Assembly: GCA_021790995.1 (NCBI GenBank)
Contig: JAJYFA010000011.1
Location: forward strand, 1 to 47,485
Length of the DNA: 47,485 nucleotides
From: Acidobacteriota bacterium
GTDB taxonomy: Bacteria; Acidobacteriota; Terriglobia; Terriglobales; Acidobacteriaceae
Direction: 5' to 3'
Shown here: piece after piece, positions 1-8,232 of the stretch
Layout: the number at the start of each line of letters is the position of its first letter
How positions within the stretch are numbered: the first letter of the stretch is position 1
Notes under the pieces: model-generated
What the model saw: only the letters and a program-made list of their open reading frames with translations
What the model was told of the DNA's origin: nothing
Databases searched by the model: none
Program-made: the position numbers and the translations under genes

Positions 1-281
1 TGCGCCACCTTGGGAAACTGCTCCCCCACGTCGCTGTAACGGCCGATCACGCCGCCGCCGTAGCCCAAAACCCCCACCAGGCCGCCGTGCTTCCAGTGCG
101 TCATCTTCTCTTCGTACGAGAGCTCCAGCTGACCGAGCAGATCGTCCGAGCTATCCATCGCGCCCCGCGCCGAGCGGATCTCCGTCACAAAACTCGGCCA
201 CGGCCCCTTTTCCAGTTCGTCCAGAAGCTTCGTCTCCGCATGGCCGTTGGTCGACTTCTTGCCCTCTTCAGCATCTGCCAT
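1..281 (-). CDS. dsrA: DsrA, dissimilatory sulfite reductase alpha subunit (N-terminal part)
   Basis: The first 93 codons are present; the gene runs off the left edge. DsrA is the siroheme/[4Fe-4S] subunit of cytoplasmic DsrAB, which reduces sulfite to the sulfide level bound to DsrC, or runs in reverse in sulfur oxidisers. Visible hallmarks, in order: an E-x-GPWPSFV segment (residues 25-32), a [12 protein letters not shown] segment (47-58), then THWKHGG and [12 protein letters not shown] (61-84). This is the usual conserved opening of DsrA, with a shorter spacer after PSFV than I recall for Desulfovibrio. The ATG has an AAGGAG ribosome site 8 nt upstream. It lies on the same strand as dsrMK, 596 bp downstream of dsrK. 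The catalytic siroheme and cluster cysteines lie outside the window, so reductive or oxidative type cannot be told. Identification is strong despite the truncation. Confidence 0.93.
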   Translation of the reverse strand, partial: MADAEEGKKSTNGHAETKLLDELEKGPWPSFVTEIRSARGAMDSSDDLLGQLELSYEEKMTHWKHGGLVGVLGYGGGVIGRYSDVGEQFPKVA

Positions 282-877
282 AGATTGACTCCTTTCGCCA
301 CAAGGCTCCGGTTGATGAGAACCGGATTCGATCGAGCAAGAGAAACTGCTCAGTTAAAAAAGCGCACCGGAGAGTCGTAAAATCGCGCTGATCACATGCG
401 ACTGGCGCGTACTATTCTCCAGAAATATGGAAAATCTATTGTCACCGATTGAATACTCGCGAAATATCTTTTGCCGTGATGCGTGTCACATCTAGCTACG
501 ATTGCGTATGGGAATTACAGACAAGTTGCATCGGGCGCAGTGAAGACGGCGTCGATGGACCCTGATGCCGCGTTCTTCCCCATCTTGATAAAGCATGGGA
601 ATCCACCTGGCGGTGCCAGTTGGAAGGATTGCGGTCGCGTACTCGAAGACCTGTTGCATTGATTGTCGAAGCCGTTATCATCAACCCGCGCAGTCGAGGC
701 AAGATTCAACAGCGCACGGCGAGAAGTCTGATTCGACTGCCGGAAAATCAGTGGGAGGACTGCCGGCAACGTCCGCGACACGCCAGCGCCGAAAGCATTC
801 AATGACTTTCTGCGCAAGCACTGCATGGCGTCCGCGCGGATGAAATGCGCCTGAATCAACCTCTCAACTTGAACCGC
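282..877. other. Gap between dsrK and dsrA, no gene seen
   Basis: 596 bp with no convincing coding sequence. The short open frames here lack family features, and none resembles DsrC, DsrJ, DsrO or DsrP. It presumably carries the dsrA promoter and 5' leader. The part near 400-490 is more AT-rich than its surroundings and contains a Crp/Fnr-like palindrome (475-490). I could not settle on a -10/-35 pair. The length suggests that dsrA has its own promoter rather than being tightly co-transcribed with dsrMK. Confidence 0.6.
475..490. promoter_or_regulatory. Candidate Crp/Fnr-family operator upstream of dsrA
   Basis: The sequence reads CGTGA-N6-TCACA, a near-perfect match to the TGTGA-N6-TCACA dyad bound by Crp-type regulators. 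It is 194 bp upstream of the dsrA start, in an AT-richer stretch. An even better copy occurs at 24239-24254. Regulation of dsrA by a Crp/Fnr protein is inference. Confidence 0.4.
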
Positions 878-2485
878 TCAGCGCCACTCCCAATCGATGA
901 AGCCCGTTTTCACTTCGGTCATTGCGTTCACGATCAGTTCCACAAGCCCGCCGTACATGATTCGGTTCTTTTCCCAGAGGCCGTAGTAAGCGAGCATGTC
1001 GCGAAACTGCCCCTTGCAGTTACTGCAGGGGGCGCAGAGGTATTTCGGAGTCTCAGGTCCGATGCAATCGGAGAAGGCGTTCAGCACCTGCTCCATCTTC
1101 TTGCGTCCCGCCACTTGAAAACGCCAGTCGGGGAAGTTGTTGCCGCCCATGATGGCGAAGCCGCTCCCGCCACCGCAGCAGTAGTTGTCGACCCCATGCG
1201 GCGTCATCTCGCGGAACTTCGGCGCCAGCGCGCGGAGAATCTCGCGCTGCGGCTCGACCACGCCCATCAAACGCACCATGTTGCAGGGGTCGTGCAGCGT
1301 AACCGGAAAATCGTTACGCGAAGGGTCGAATTTGAACTTGCCGCTGAAGACGATCTCGCGGAGCAGCGGAAGGCAGCTCTCGCGCGGAATGTTGAGGTCG
1401 CCCGTCAGAAGGCGGTCGGCAACCACGGTCAGCGCCTTGTGCGCGTGGCCGCACTCGCCCAGCACGATGCGCTTCACGCCCAGCTTCTTCGCTGCCTCCA
1501 CGTGTTTCAACGCCACGCGCGCAAACTGGGCGTCGTCGTACCAGACGCCGTAGTTGATCGAGTCGTAGCCGGCCAGCTCCGACGACATGGTCCAGCTCAC
1601 GCCGGCCTGGTTGAGAATCAGCGAGAAGGCTCCGGGGTTCTCGGGCCAGGCGAGAATCTCGCCCGCATTGTGAATCAGCAGGATGTCGGCGCCCTTCACG
1701 TCCCACGGCGTATGCACTTCGATGCCGGTCCGCTCGCTAATGTCCTCGTCGATGAAGTCGATGTTGTCTCTCACAATCTCGGCCGTCATGCCCGTCGAGG
1801 AGCCGGCCTTGAGTTGCAGCATCGATCCCTGATCGTGAATCTCTTTGGCGGAGATGCCCATCTCCTGGCTGAACAGCTTGCGCAGTTCGTGCGCCACCAG
1901 GCCGTTGTCGCAGCCGATGGGGCAAACCTGCGCGCAGCGCCGGCAGAGATTGCAACGGTAGGACAACTCGATCAACCGCGCCACCAGCGGCCAGTTGAGT
2001 TTGATCGCTCCGTGCTGCCACGCCGAAAGAAGCCCACCGCGCTTGACGTATTTGAAATACAGCCGGCGCAGAATCTCCGTGCGGAAGGTTGGCCGGTAGA
2101 GCTCGTTGCGGCCGCTGCCCTCAAAGACATGACAGGCTTCCGCGCAGGTCTGGCAGCCGGTGCAGTGCTCCATGGTCAGCAGCAGCGGCTGCAAAAACGT
2201 CCAGTTGTTTTCCTTGTTGAAGAGCTTGTCGAGACCCGACAGAAAGCGCGCGACCAGCTGGTCCTCCTCCTCGCGCGTCTTCGGCTTGGGAATGCTGACG
2301 GCGCAGGTATCGTCGAGACCGCACTCGTACAGGCTTCTTACCTGCGCTGGCAGCGCGGCTGATGAAGGGCATTTTTCCGGACTGTCGAACGGCGCCGGCA
2401 GCGGCATCAACTCTTCGTCCTCAAGGTGAATCAGCGGCTCGCTGCCAGGCCGCGAGACGTCGCGCAATTCGATCGGACCGCTCAT
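878..2485 (-). CDS. dsrK: DsrK, HdrD-like iron-sulfur subunit of the DsrMK(JOP) complex
   Basis: 535 aa. DsrK is the cytoplasmic catalytic partner of DsrM and is thought to reduce (or oxidise) the DsrC disulfide/trisulfide with electrons from quinol. Two classical 4Fe-4S motifs are visible: C108-x2-C111-x2-C114-x3-C118 and C178-x2-C181-x2-C184-x3-C188-P. The C-terminal half holds the CCG-type site typical of HdrB/HdrD: C401, CC436-437 and C484-x2-C487, with an extra C345 in a GECGH motif. The start at 2485 is set by an AAGGAG site about 8 nt upstream and by the ATGA overlap with the dsrM stop. The reading frame stays open far upstream inside dsrM, but that part is not real. Other CCG proteins (GlcF, LutA, HdrD) are less likely, given the dsrM partner and dsrA nearby. 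Confidence 0.93.
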   Translation of the reverse strand: MSGPIELRDVSRPGSEPLIHLEDEELMPLPAPFDSPEKCPSSAALPAQVRSLYECGLDDTCAVSIPKPKTREEEDQLVARFLSGLDKLFNKENNWTFLQPLLLTMEHCTGCQTCAEACHVFEGSGRNELYRPTFRTEILRRLYFKYVKRGGLLSAWQHGAIKLNWPLVARLIELSYRCNLCRRCAQVCPIGCDNGLVAHELRKLFSQEMGISAKEIHDQGSMLQLKAGSSTGMTAEIVRDNIDFIDEDISERTGIEVHTPWDVKGADILLIHNAGEILAWPENPGAFSLILNQAGVSWTMSSELAGYDSINYGVWYDDAQFARVALKHVEAAKKLGVKRIVLGECGHAHKALTVVADRLLTGDLNIPRESCLPLLREIVFSGKFKFDPSRNDFPVTLHDPCNMVRLMGVVEPQREILRALAPKFREMTPHGVDNYCCGGGSGFAIMGGNNFPDWRFQVAGRKKMEQVLNAFSDCIGPETPKYLCAPCSNCKGQFRDMLAYYGLWEKNRIMYGGLVELIVNAMTEVKTGFIDWEWR

Positions 2486-3420
2486 TTCTGCTTCTCCTTG
2501 GCAGGATTGACGGCGGCAATTTCGCCCCACGTGCGCTTCCCGTCGGCGCCCATGTGAGGCGCCGACCAGGTCGGCCGGTAGTTCAAAGCCGCCGCGATCT
2601 TCCCTTCGATGGCGCTTCCGCGGTCGTTGCGAAGGTCGTCCCACCGCACCGCATGCCAGGTAAAGTACTTGGCGATAAAGTGCGCCATATGCGTGAAAGG
2701 GATGTAGGCGACAAGGACCGCAGTCAGAATCGCCCCCACGGCAAAGATTGGTCCGAATCGCAGGCTGCGATCGAAGTCCACGACGCCGCGCGCAAATTCG
2801 CCGAGCGATGCCGTGCCGGGCGCGCGCATAAGATATCCGCCGATGAGTAGAGAAAAAGCCACAATGAAGAAGAGCAGATTGAAGATGTCTCCAGCATGTG
2901 TAGAGTTCTTCATGCCGGGGTCGACCATCCGGTGCACGAGCAGCCAGAGTGCGCCAGCGATAATAAAAGCCGCTGCCAGAATTCCGGCAATCTTGATCAG
3001 TGGTGCCAGCGCGGAAACGATCCCCACAACTCCGGAACTTGCAAAGAACAGGCCGGCCGCGGCGATCAAGGCCGCGCACACCGTCGCCACGATTGCAAGG
3101 TACAGCCCGAAGTGAAACAGCAGCGAGGCCAGCCAGAGCTTGCGGTTGTAATCGCGCAGACTTTTGAGGAAGATCACTTCCTCGGCGAGGAAAAGCACAT
3201 CCCCGCGGTGGTGAGCCACCTGCGGCTTGCGCCACCAGTCCAGGGTCTCGAAGTACGATCCACCGTACGCGGCGCGATACGGGTGCTCATGCGGCAGAGG
3301 ATAGAGTTCCCATCGCAGGTGGAGAGGAGTATTTGCGTATTGAATGATGCGCTTCAGACATCCGGCGAAGAAAATCAGCAGGCCAGCGTAGATAGCAAGA
3401 TAAACCGCAACGGTCAACAT
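2482..3420 (-). CDS. dsrM: DsrM, NarI-like membrane cytochrome b subunit
   Basis: 312 aa. DsrM anchors DsrK in the inner membrane and exchanges electrons with menaquinol through heme b. Hydrophobic helices are visible at about residues 3-22, 96-126, 130-163, 178-198 and 222-243. Histidines suited as heme ligands fall in or near helices: H103, H163, H244, H247 and H256. A hydrophilic N-terminal insert (about 30-90) and a soluble C-terminal tail fit DsrM/HmeC proteins. A GGAG site lies 5 nt before the ATG. The stop overlaps the dsrK start as ATGA, so the two are translationally coupled. This is the first gene of the unit: no dsrJ, dsrO or dsrP lies upstream, and none lies between dsrK and dsrA. 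The complex may be the two-subunit form, or JOP may be encoded elsewhere. Confidence 0.9.
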   Translation of the reverse strand: MLTVAVYLAIYAGLLIFFAGCLKRIIQYANTPLHLRWELYPLPHEHPYRAAYGGSYFETLDWWRKPQVAHHRGDVLFLAEEVIFLKSLRDYNRKLWLASLLFHFGLYLAIVATVCAALIAAAGLFFASSGVVGIVSALAPLIKIAGILAAAFIIAGALWLLVHRMVDPGMKNSTHAGDIFNLLFFIVAFSLLIGGYLMRAPGTASLGEFARGVVDFDRSLRFGPIFAVGAILTAVLVAYIPFTHMAHFIAKYFTWHAVRWDDLRNDRGSAIEGKIAAALNYRPTWSAPHMGADGKRTWGEIAAVNPAKEKQK

Positions 3421-3897
3421 AGGACTCCGTGCGTCAGCTCAAACCGGCCGATAATCAAAGACCATCTGGTCAAAATTTGAGCAGCCGTCGCAGTGACTCA
3501 TCCCGTTCACATCGCGTGCCGGGAAGAACAGTGCACTAGCTTCGGAAGTTGAATTGCGTTGACTGTAGCACAAGCGTAATCCTCAATCAATCGCAGATCG
3601 CGCTCGCTGGCTTGTTCCATCGCTGCTGTACGAGCGTATTGCACACGTGCCGAATTCACGAAATTCGATGCAGAATGAACACGATGCCCCGGAAGGACAG
3701 CTTGGATAACTCAATCAATCAGAACGATTGGCGCGTCATCACAAGCGTGACGGCGATCACGATGGCAAATGCAATGATTCGCTGTGCTGTCTGCGACGCC
3801 GCCAGAACAGGCTCGCGGCAATGTCGTCGCCCGCGATGAATTCAGTCTCCCGCTTTCAATCGAAAGGCCGGTCACGGTGTTAGCATCAAGTTGTCCC
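3421..3897. other. Divergent intergenic region between dsrM and rnj
   Basis: 477 bp without a supported gene; it should carry the dsrM promoter (leftward) and the rnj promoter (rightward). An 11-bp direct repeat CTCAATCAATC occurs at 3582-3592 and 3710-3720. A GTGA-N6-TCAC dyad lies at 3747-3760. I see no clear -10/-35 pair. Confidence 0.55.
3746..3761. promoter_or_regulatory. Weak candidate Crp/Fnr-family dyad between dsrM and rnj
   Basis: CGTGA-N6-TCACG, matching the inner eight positions of the Crp-type dyad but not the outer pair. About 137 bp before rnj and 326 bp before dsrM. A match of this length is not rare in 47 kb; it is listed because better copies lie before dsrA and before a cyclic-nucleotide-binding protein. 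Confidence 0.2.
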
Positions 3898-5553
3898 ATG
3901 AATTCCAAGAAACTGCAAATTATCCCTCTCGGCGGCTTGGGCGAGTTCGGCATGAACTGCCTCGCGGTGCGCTGGGAAGACGACATCATCGTGATTGACG
4001 CGGGCCTGATGTTTCCCGAGTCGGAGCTGCTCGGCGTCGACATTGTCGTTCCCGACATCACTTATCTCATCGAAAACAAGAAGCACGTGCGCGGTATCGT
4101 GCTCACGCACGGCCACGAAGACCACATCGGCGGCCTGCCCTGGATTCTGAGCGAGCTCAAGGTTCCCGTATACGCCACCGAATTCACGCTGGCCTACGTG
4201 GAAGGCAAGCTCGAAGAACACCATCTGCTCGACGAGATCGAGCTGATCGAGATCGCGCCCAAAGAAAAGTTCACGCTCGGGCCTTTCACCATCGAGCCGA
4301 TTCGCGTTACGCACTCACTGGTCGACTGCGTTGCCTTGGCGATTGAAACTCCGGTCGGCGTGATCATTCACACCGGCGACTTCAAGATCGATCTCTCGCC
4401 TCTCGACGAGAAGGCATTCGACCTGCACACCTTCGCCGAGTACGGCAAGCGCGGCGTTCTGGCGCTCCTGCAGGACTCCACCAATGTGGAGCGTCCCGGC
4501 TACACGCCGAGCGAGCGCTCGGTGATTCCGCGCCTCGACGAGATCTTCACCCAGACCCGCAAAAAACTCTTCTTTAGTTGCTTCTCGTCGTCGATCTACC
4601 GCATCCGCATCGCCATGGATCTGGCGCGCAGGCATGGACGCCGGGTGGCTGTGGTGGGCCGCTCCATGGTCGAGAGCGCCGAGATCGCTCAGGACCTCGG
4701 CTACATCGAAATTCCGCCGGGTCTGGTCGTTAATCCCTCGCAGATCCGCGACTTTCCGCCCGAGCAGATGATGATCCTGATCAGCGGAACCCAGGGCGAG
4801 CCGCTGAGCGCCCTCAGTCGCGCCGCTGTTGACAACCACAAACATGCGCGCATCGATCCCGGCGATACGGTGGTTCTGAGCTCGCGCATCATTCCCGGCA
4901 ATGAGAAGGGCATCTTCCGCGTTATCGACCACCTGAGCCGCCGCGAGGCTAACGTGATCTACGACGACGGCCAGCACGGCCTCATCCATGTCAGCGGCCA
5001 CGGCAGCCAGGAGGAGATGCGGCTGCTCATCAATCTGGTGCGGCCCAAGTTTTTCGTTCCCATCCACGGCGATTATCGCCACTTGCGCCGCCATGCGCAG
5101 ATCGCCATGGAGACCGGCGCAGTCGATCACGCCATCGTGATCGAAGACGGCGACGTGTTGGAACTCGATCGCGACGACGCGCGCAAACAGGACAAGGTGA
5201 CGGCGGGGCGCATCCTGATCGACTCCGGCTCTTCGATCGATGTGGTGGAAGACCTGGTAATCCGCGACCGGCGCATACTATCCGAAGATGGCGTCGTTCT
5301 GGCGGTGCTCGCCATCAACAAAAAGACCGGCAAGGTGGAGCGCGAGCCCGAGGTGCTGATGCGCGGCTTCGGCGGCGCCGACATCACCGACCAGGCGCGC
5401 GAAACCGTCCTCAAGACGCTCGATGGATTGAATGCCGAACAGAAATCCGACTACGGCATGGTGAACGAGCGCGTACGCGTCGACCTCAAGCGCCTGATCC
5501 AGAAGACCACGGGCCGCCGGCCGATGATTATGCCGGTGATTCTGGAGATATAG
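3898..5553 (+). CDS. rnj: Ribonuclease J
   Basis: 551 aa, the usual length for RNase J, a metallo-beta-lactamase/beta-CASP nuclease with 5'-3' exo- and endonuclease activity in RNA maturation and decay. Visible: the opening KLQIIPLGGLGEFGMN, the zinc site HGHEDHIGG (H71, H73, D75, H76), a later HTGDFKID metal ligand segment near residue 160, the beta-CASP block with SGTQGEPLSAL, and the HGDYRHLRRH motif near the C-terminal third. The start at 3898 matches the family N-terminus. The frame is open further upstream but that part has no family resemblance. No good ribosome site is visible before this ATG. Its 3' end overlaps the converging gene at 5528 by 26 bp. Confidence 0.95.
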   Translation: MNSKKLQIIPLGGLGEFGMNCLAVRWEDDIIVIDAGLMFPESELLGVDIVVPDITYLIENKKHVRGIVLTHGHEDHIGGLPWILSELKVPVYATEFTLAYVEGKLEEHHLLDEIELIEIAPKEKFTLGPFTIEPIRVTHSLVDCVALAIETPVGVIIHTGDFKIDLSPLDEKAFDLHTFAEYGKRGVLALLQDSTNVERPGYTPSERSVIPRLDEIFTQTRKKLFFSCFSSSIYRIRIAMDLARRHGRRVAVVGRSMVESAEIAQDLGYIEIPPGLVVNPSQIRDFPPEQMMILISGTQGEPLSALSRAAVDNHKHARIDPGDTVVLSSRIIPGNEKGIFRVIDHLSRREANVIYDDGQHGLIHVSGHGSQEEMRLLINLVRPKFFVPIHGDYRHLRRHAQIAMETGAVDHAIVIEDGDVLELDRDDARKQDKVTAGRILIDSGSSIDVVEDLVIRDRRILSEDGVVLAVLAINKKTGKVEREPEVLMRGFGGADITDQARETVLKTLDGLNAEQKSDYGMVNERVRVDLKRLIQKTTGRRPMIMPVILEI

Positions 5554-5989
5554 AGGGTGGTGCGGAATTCACCGTACACCGGATAAAGTTCCGCACACGG
5601 CACACGCCGCCTCCGCACGCAGGCGACTTTTCGGATGTTGTTGCCAGAGTTGCTGCGTGCAAGGTTTTTCCGTTCCCATTAACAGAAGGCAGAGCGCGCA
5701 ACGGCAGCAGCCGGTAAGTGTTTCCGCCTGTATGCTGCATGATCAGTGGAACTGGCATGCGGCATGACCGTCCGTCAAAGAACGTCGATTCCAGCCAGCA
5801 GCAGAGTCGCCGGTCGCGAATCTCCGACTGGCCGCGCCAGAAATCCGGCGGCAGTGCGCAGCCTATCTGGAGATGGCCTATCTGCAATTCAATGTATGTA
5901 TTGTGCCTGGAGAAATTCCGTCTTGCGTTGCGCGGTCCAACGTAGAGGCCGGTCACAAGCCGCCCATCCGACAGCGTTCGCACCACCAT
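5528..5989 (-). CDS. Small conserved protein of unknown function, paralogue of 6667-6990
   Basis: 153 aa. No function recognised. The first ~95 residues align by eye along their whole length with the protein at 6667-6990: MVV near the start, VTG-x-x-VG, NAR-R-x-FSR, a segment of the type IELQ-x-x-HL-x-I-x-CGL, FW-x-G, I-x-D-x-RL, WLES and MP/VP-related residues. A C-terminal extension of about 55 residues, absent from the paralogue, may be less constrained. No signal peptide, membrane segment or catalytic motif is visible. A GGGGTGAG stretch lies just before the ATG. The 3' end overlaps rnj tail to tail by 26 bp. Presumably a lineage-specific family. Confidence 0.6.
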   Translation of the reverse strand: MVVRTLSDGRLVTGLYVGPRNARRNFSRHNTYIELQIGHLQIGCALPPDFWRGQSEIRDRRLCCWLESTFFDGRSCRMPVPLIMQHTGGNTYRLLPLRALPSVNGNGKTLHAATLATTSEKSPACGGGVCRVRNFIRCTVNSAPPSISPESPA

Positions 5990-6215
5990 GGCTCACCCCG
6001 CGTGAGACGGAAGCCGACACGGTGTCCCTCCAGTGAGACTGGAAGGCTGGATCGGTACAGGTCCCTGCGCAAGAACTTCTGTTGTGGCCCGCTTTCTTGG
6101 ATGCGCGAATATGGCGAGAGGGTGGCTCGGAATCCGTCAAGAATCGCGCGCGCAAAGTTCCGCTGCACCGCGGCGGTGGATATTGGGGAGGGCTATAAAA
6201 CCCTACGCGTGACGC

Positions 6216-6653
6216 TCAGGCGGCGCGCGCAGCCGATGAATCGTTGTGCAGCGATCGCTTGCCGATGAAGACTTCACCCATGTTCAGGCGCGCGTTGCCT
6301 TCCAGGTCGAGGAACCCGGCGTGGTTCTCCTTGCACAGCGCCTGCGCCTCCGGCGAGAGATAGGGCGCGATCAACACCGGAGTTGTCTGGCCTGACTGAT
6401 GTGCGGCCAGTTCTTGCAATTTCCTGAGCGAAGCCCGCACCTTGCTGGGGCGGGCGTCAGCATTCACCTTGCAGGCCAGCGTATGACTGTGGCCATAGAC
6501 ATCAATGTTTGCCACGATCTCTCCGCAGCGGCCACGCACGGGCAGCTCGCTTTTCACTTCCTTTACCTTCACCGCGGAAACCTGTCCCAGCAGCGCCTTC
6601 AGAGCAGCGGCGGCGCGCTGTTCAAGTTCGGTGGCTTTCCGATCGGTTCTCAT
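6216..6653 (-). CDS. Small nuclease-fold-like protein, possibly a stand-alone N-terminal domain
   Basis: 145 aa, beginning with an ATG that has an AGGAGG site 7 nt upstream, so it is really translated. A segment of the type IDVYGHSHTLACKV, followed by VLIAPYLSPEAQALC and GFLDLEGNARL, resembles from memory the N-terminal part of larger acidobacterial proteins in which a PD-(D/E)XK-like domain precedes a winged helix (often named AbiEi-like or restriction-endonuclease-like). Here the protein ends right after that part. The position where such proteins usually have E-x-K reads K-V-N, so nuclease activity is doubtful. It follows the gene at 6667-6990 by 13 bp, probably as one operon. Function unknown. 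Confidence 0.6.
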   Translation of the reverse strand: MRTDRKATELEQRAAAALKALLGQVSAVKVKEVKSELPVRGRCGEIVANIDVYGHSHTLACKVNADARPSKVRASLRKLQELAAHQSGQTTPVLIAPYLSPEAQALCKENHAGFLDLEGNARLNMGEVFIGKRSLHNDSSAARAA

Positions 6654-6666
6654 CGGCGCCTCCTTT

Positions 6667-6990
6667 TTAATGAGTCTGTTCCTGAACGTTTTCGAGATGG
6701 GCCGGACTCAGGATGAACGAGTTTTCACCCGATGGAATCAGGGCCATCGAAACGGGATTGCGCCGGCCATAACCCTTGTGGTCTTTCGACTCCAGCCACA
6801 GGCTAAGGCGTGGATCGGAGATCACCGGCTTGCCGTCCCAGAACTGCGGTCCCAACCCGCACTCGATACGCAGGTGATCGAGCTGAAGTTCGATTTCGGT
6901 GATGTTCCGGGAAAAGTAGCGCCGCGCGTTACTTTCCCCTACCAGGATTCCGGTCACTTTATGACCGCTGCATTGGGATGTGACGACCAT
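6667..6990 (-). CDS. Small conserved protein of unknown function, paralogue of 5528-5989
   Basis: 107 aa, no known domain recognised. It shares with the protein at 5528-5989 the segments VTG-x-LVG, NARRYFSR, IELQLDHLRI, CGL-x-PQFW-x-G, ISDPRL and WLES. A GGAGGG site stands 5-6 nt before the ATG. It is the first gene of a probable operon, followed 13 bp later by the nuclease-fold-like gene and after a further 226 bp by its own paralogue. No export signal is visible. The high content of paired charged and aromatic residues suggests a small cytoplasmic beta-rich protein; this is inference. Confidence 0.65.
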   Translation of the reverse strand: MVVTSQCSGHKVTGILVGESNARRYFSRNITEIELQLDHLRIECGLGPQFWDGKPVISDPRLSLWLESKDHKGYGRRNPVSMALIPSGENSFILSPAHLENVQEQTH

Positions 6991-7471
6991 GAGTTCCCTC
7001 CATTCAACCGGCGCTCATTAGGGGTTCGCTCTGGCGGCAAACTTGTGTTCAATGTCTTGGACGACGCCATGTCGCAAAGCGTCAACCGGCGCCACTGCGT
7101 CAGTGATGGCGGAAACTTGCAGCCTGAGGACTCAACGGATCGTGTATCGCACCCAGAGACACCCGAGGAGTACCGGTAGAGTATGTCCGGGCTTCACGGG
7201 ACAATGCCGTGGAATCGAAGATACAGCCAGCAACATCAGTCAGCGTTCAATCGCTCTTTTAAACCTGGGAAACAGGTGGGCCAGAATGAAGCTCATCACG
7301 CCAAGCGGGCGATCTGACCGCCTGCGACCATCCCTGATGTTCTGTGCAAATCATGCCCCTAATTATTTCCCGTGTCAACCGATTTGGATGAATCTTCATT
7401 GAAAATCGGCTGGCCAGCCGCGAAGAATCGCTGCGCTCCAGAGAACTTTTGGGGAGTTCTGCTTTCGGCGT
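6991..7471. other. Intergenic stretch, nothing recognised
   Basis: 481 bp between the ABC ATPase stop and the small-protein operon. Open frames here show no family features. Notably, no FtsX/MacB-type permease or remnant of one is present, although that is where one would be expected after an ATPase of this class. Confidence 0.5.
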
Positions 7472-8224
7472 TCAGCGCCGCCGTGGTGAAGGTTGGTCAG
7501 AGAAGATCTGTCCGTCGCGAATATGCACCACCCGGTGTGCAAACTCCGCAATGTCGGCCTCGTGCGTGACCAGCACAATGGTATTGCCACTGGAGTGGAG
7601 ATGATCGAAGAGGGCCATGATCTCCTGGCCGGTCTTTGAGTCGAGATTGCCCGTCGGCTCATCGGCCAGAATGATGGACGGCTTGTTGACCAGGGCGCGG
7701 GCAATGGCCACGCGCTGCCGCTGCCCGCCGGAGAGTTCGTTGGGCTTGTGCATCATGCGCGATTCCAAACCCACATCGGCCAGCGCCTGCCGCGCACGTT
7801 CCAGTCGCTCCGCCGCGGGCGTGCCGTTGTAAATCAACGGCAGCTCCACATTATGCAGCGACGTGGCCCTCGCCAGCAGATTGAAGGTCTGAAAGACGAA
7901 TCCGATCTCCTTGTTGCGGATGCGCGCCAGTTGATCGTCGTCCAGGTCGCTTACCAACTGCCCGTTCAGCCAGTACCGTCCCTTCGACGGCGTATCGAGG
8001 CACCCGATCAGATTCATCAGTGTGGATTTGCCGGAGCCAGACGGCCCCATGATGGCGACGTATTCGTTGTGGCGAATCTTGAGCGATATGCCGCGCAGGG
8101 CCTGCACCTGCTGCTCCGAGCCCATGTCGTAGGTCCGCCACAGATCCTCGACGACAATCACGTCGTTCGCGTCCACAACCGCAGTGCTGGGTGACTCCTC
8201 GACGCCGATGCCGTTTAGTGCCAT
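7472..8224 (-). CDS. ABC transporter ATP-binding protein, MacB/LolD type
   Basis: 250 aa. It would power an FtsX-fold exporter or extraction machine at the inner membrane. Visible: Walker [10 protein letters not shown] (residues 60-68), Q-loop FVFQTFNLL, signature LSGGQRQR, Walker B and following [13 protein letters not shown], and H-loop THE. The TGNLDS sequence and the segment [10 protein letters not shown] are typical of the MacB/LolD/FtsE-like subclass. The start is at an ATG with GAGGAG directly upstream. It follows the adaptor gene in the same operon; the gap carries a heptad repeat. No permease gene is adjacent, so the partner must be encoded elsewhere. Confidence 0.9.
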   Translation of the reverse strand: MALNGIGVEESPSTAVVDANDVIVVEDLWRTYDMGSEQQVQALRGISLKIRHNEYVAIMGPSGSGKSTLMNLIGCLDTPSKGRYWLNGQLVSDLDDDQLARIRNKEIGFVFQTFNLLARATSLHNVELPLIYNGTPAAERLERARQALADVGLESRMMHKPNELSGGQRQRVAIARALVNKPSIILADEPTGNLDSKTGQEIMALFDHLHSSGNTIVLVTHEADIAEFAHRVVHIRDGQIFSDQPSPRRR

Positions 8225-8232
8225 GGTCTCCT

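Noticed and set aside
515..859. A 114-codon frame in the dsrK-dsrA gap, near the size of DsrC
   Set aside because: No DsrC features, in particular no C-terminal conserved cysteines, and an unnatural composition.
845..2362. Long open frame (505 codons) on the plus strand over dsrK
   Set aside because: Antisense shadow of a GC-rich gene. Its translation has no domain features, while the opposite strand encodes DsrK with all cysteine motifs.
2486..3235. Upstream extension of the dsrK frame to 785 codons
   Set aside because: The extension lies inside dsrM in another frame and has no family resemblance. The ribosome site and ATGA overlap fix the start at 2485.
3582..3720. Two copies of CTCAATCAATC as a regulatory repeat
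   Set aside because: Only 11 bp, two copies, not placed symmetrically to a promoter I can identify; may be chance.
4315..5130. Long frame on the minus strand over ribonuclease J
   Set aside because: Antisense shadow; translation has no recognisable fold.
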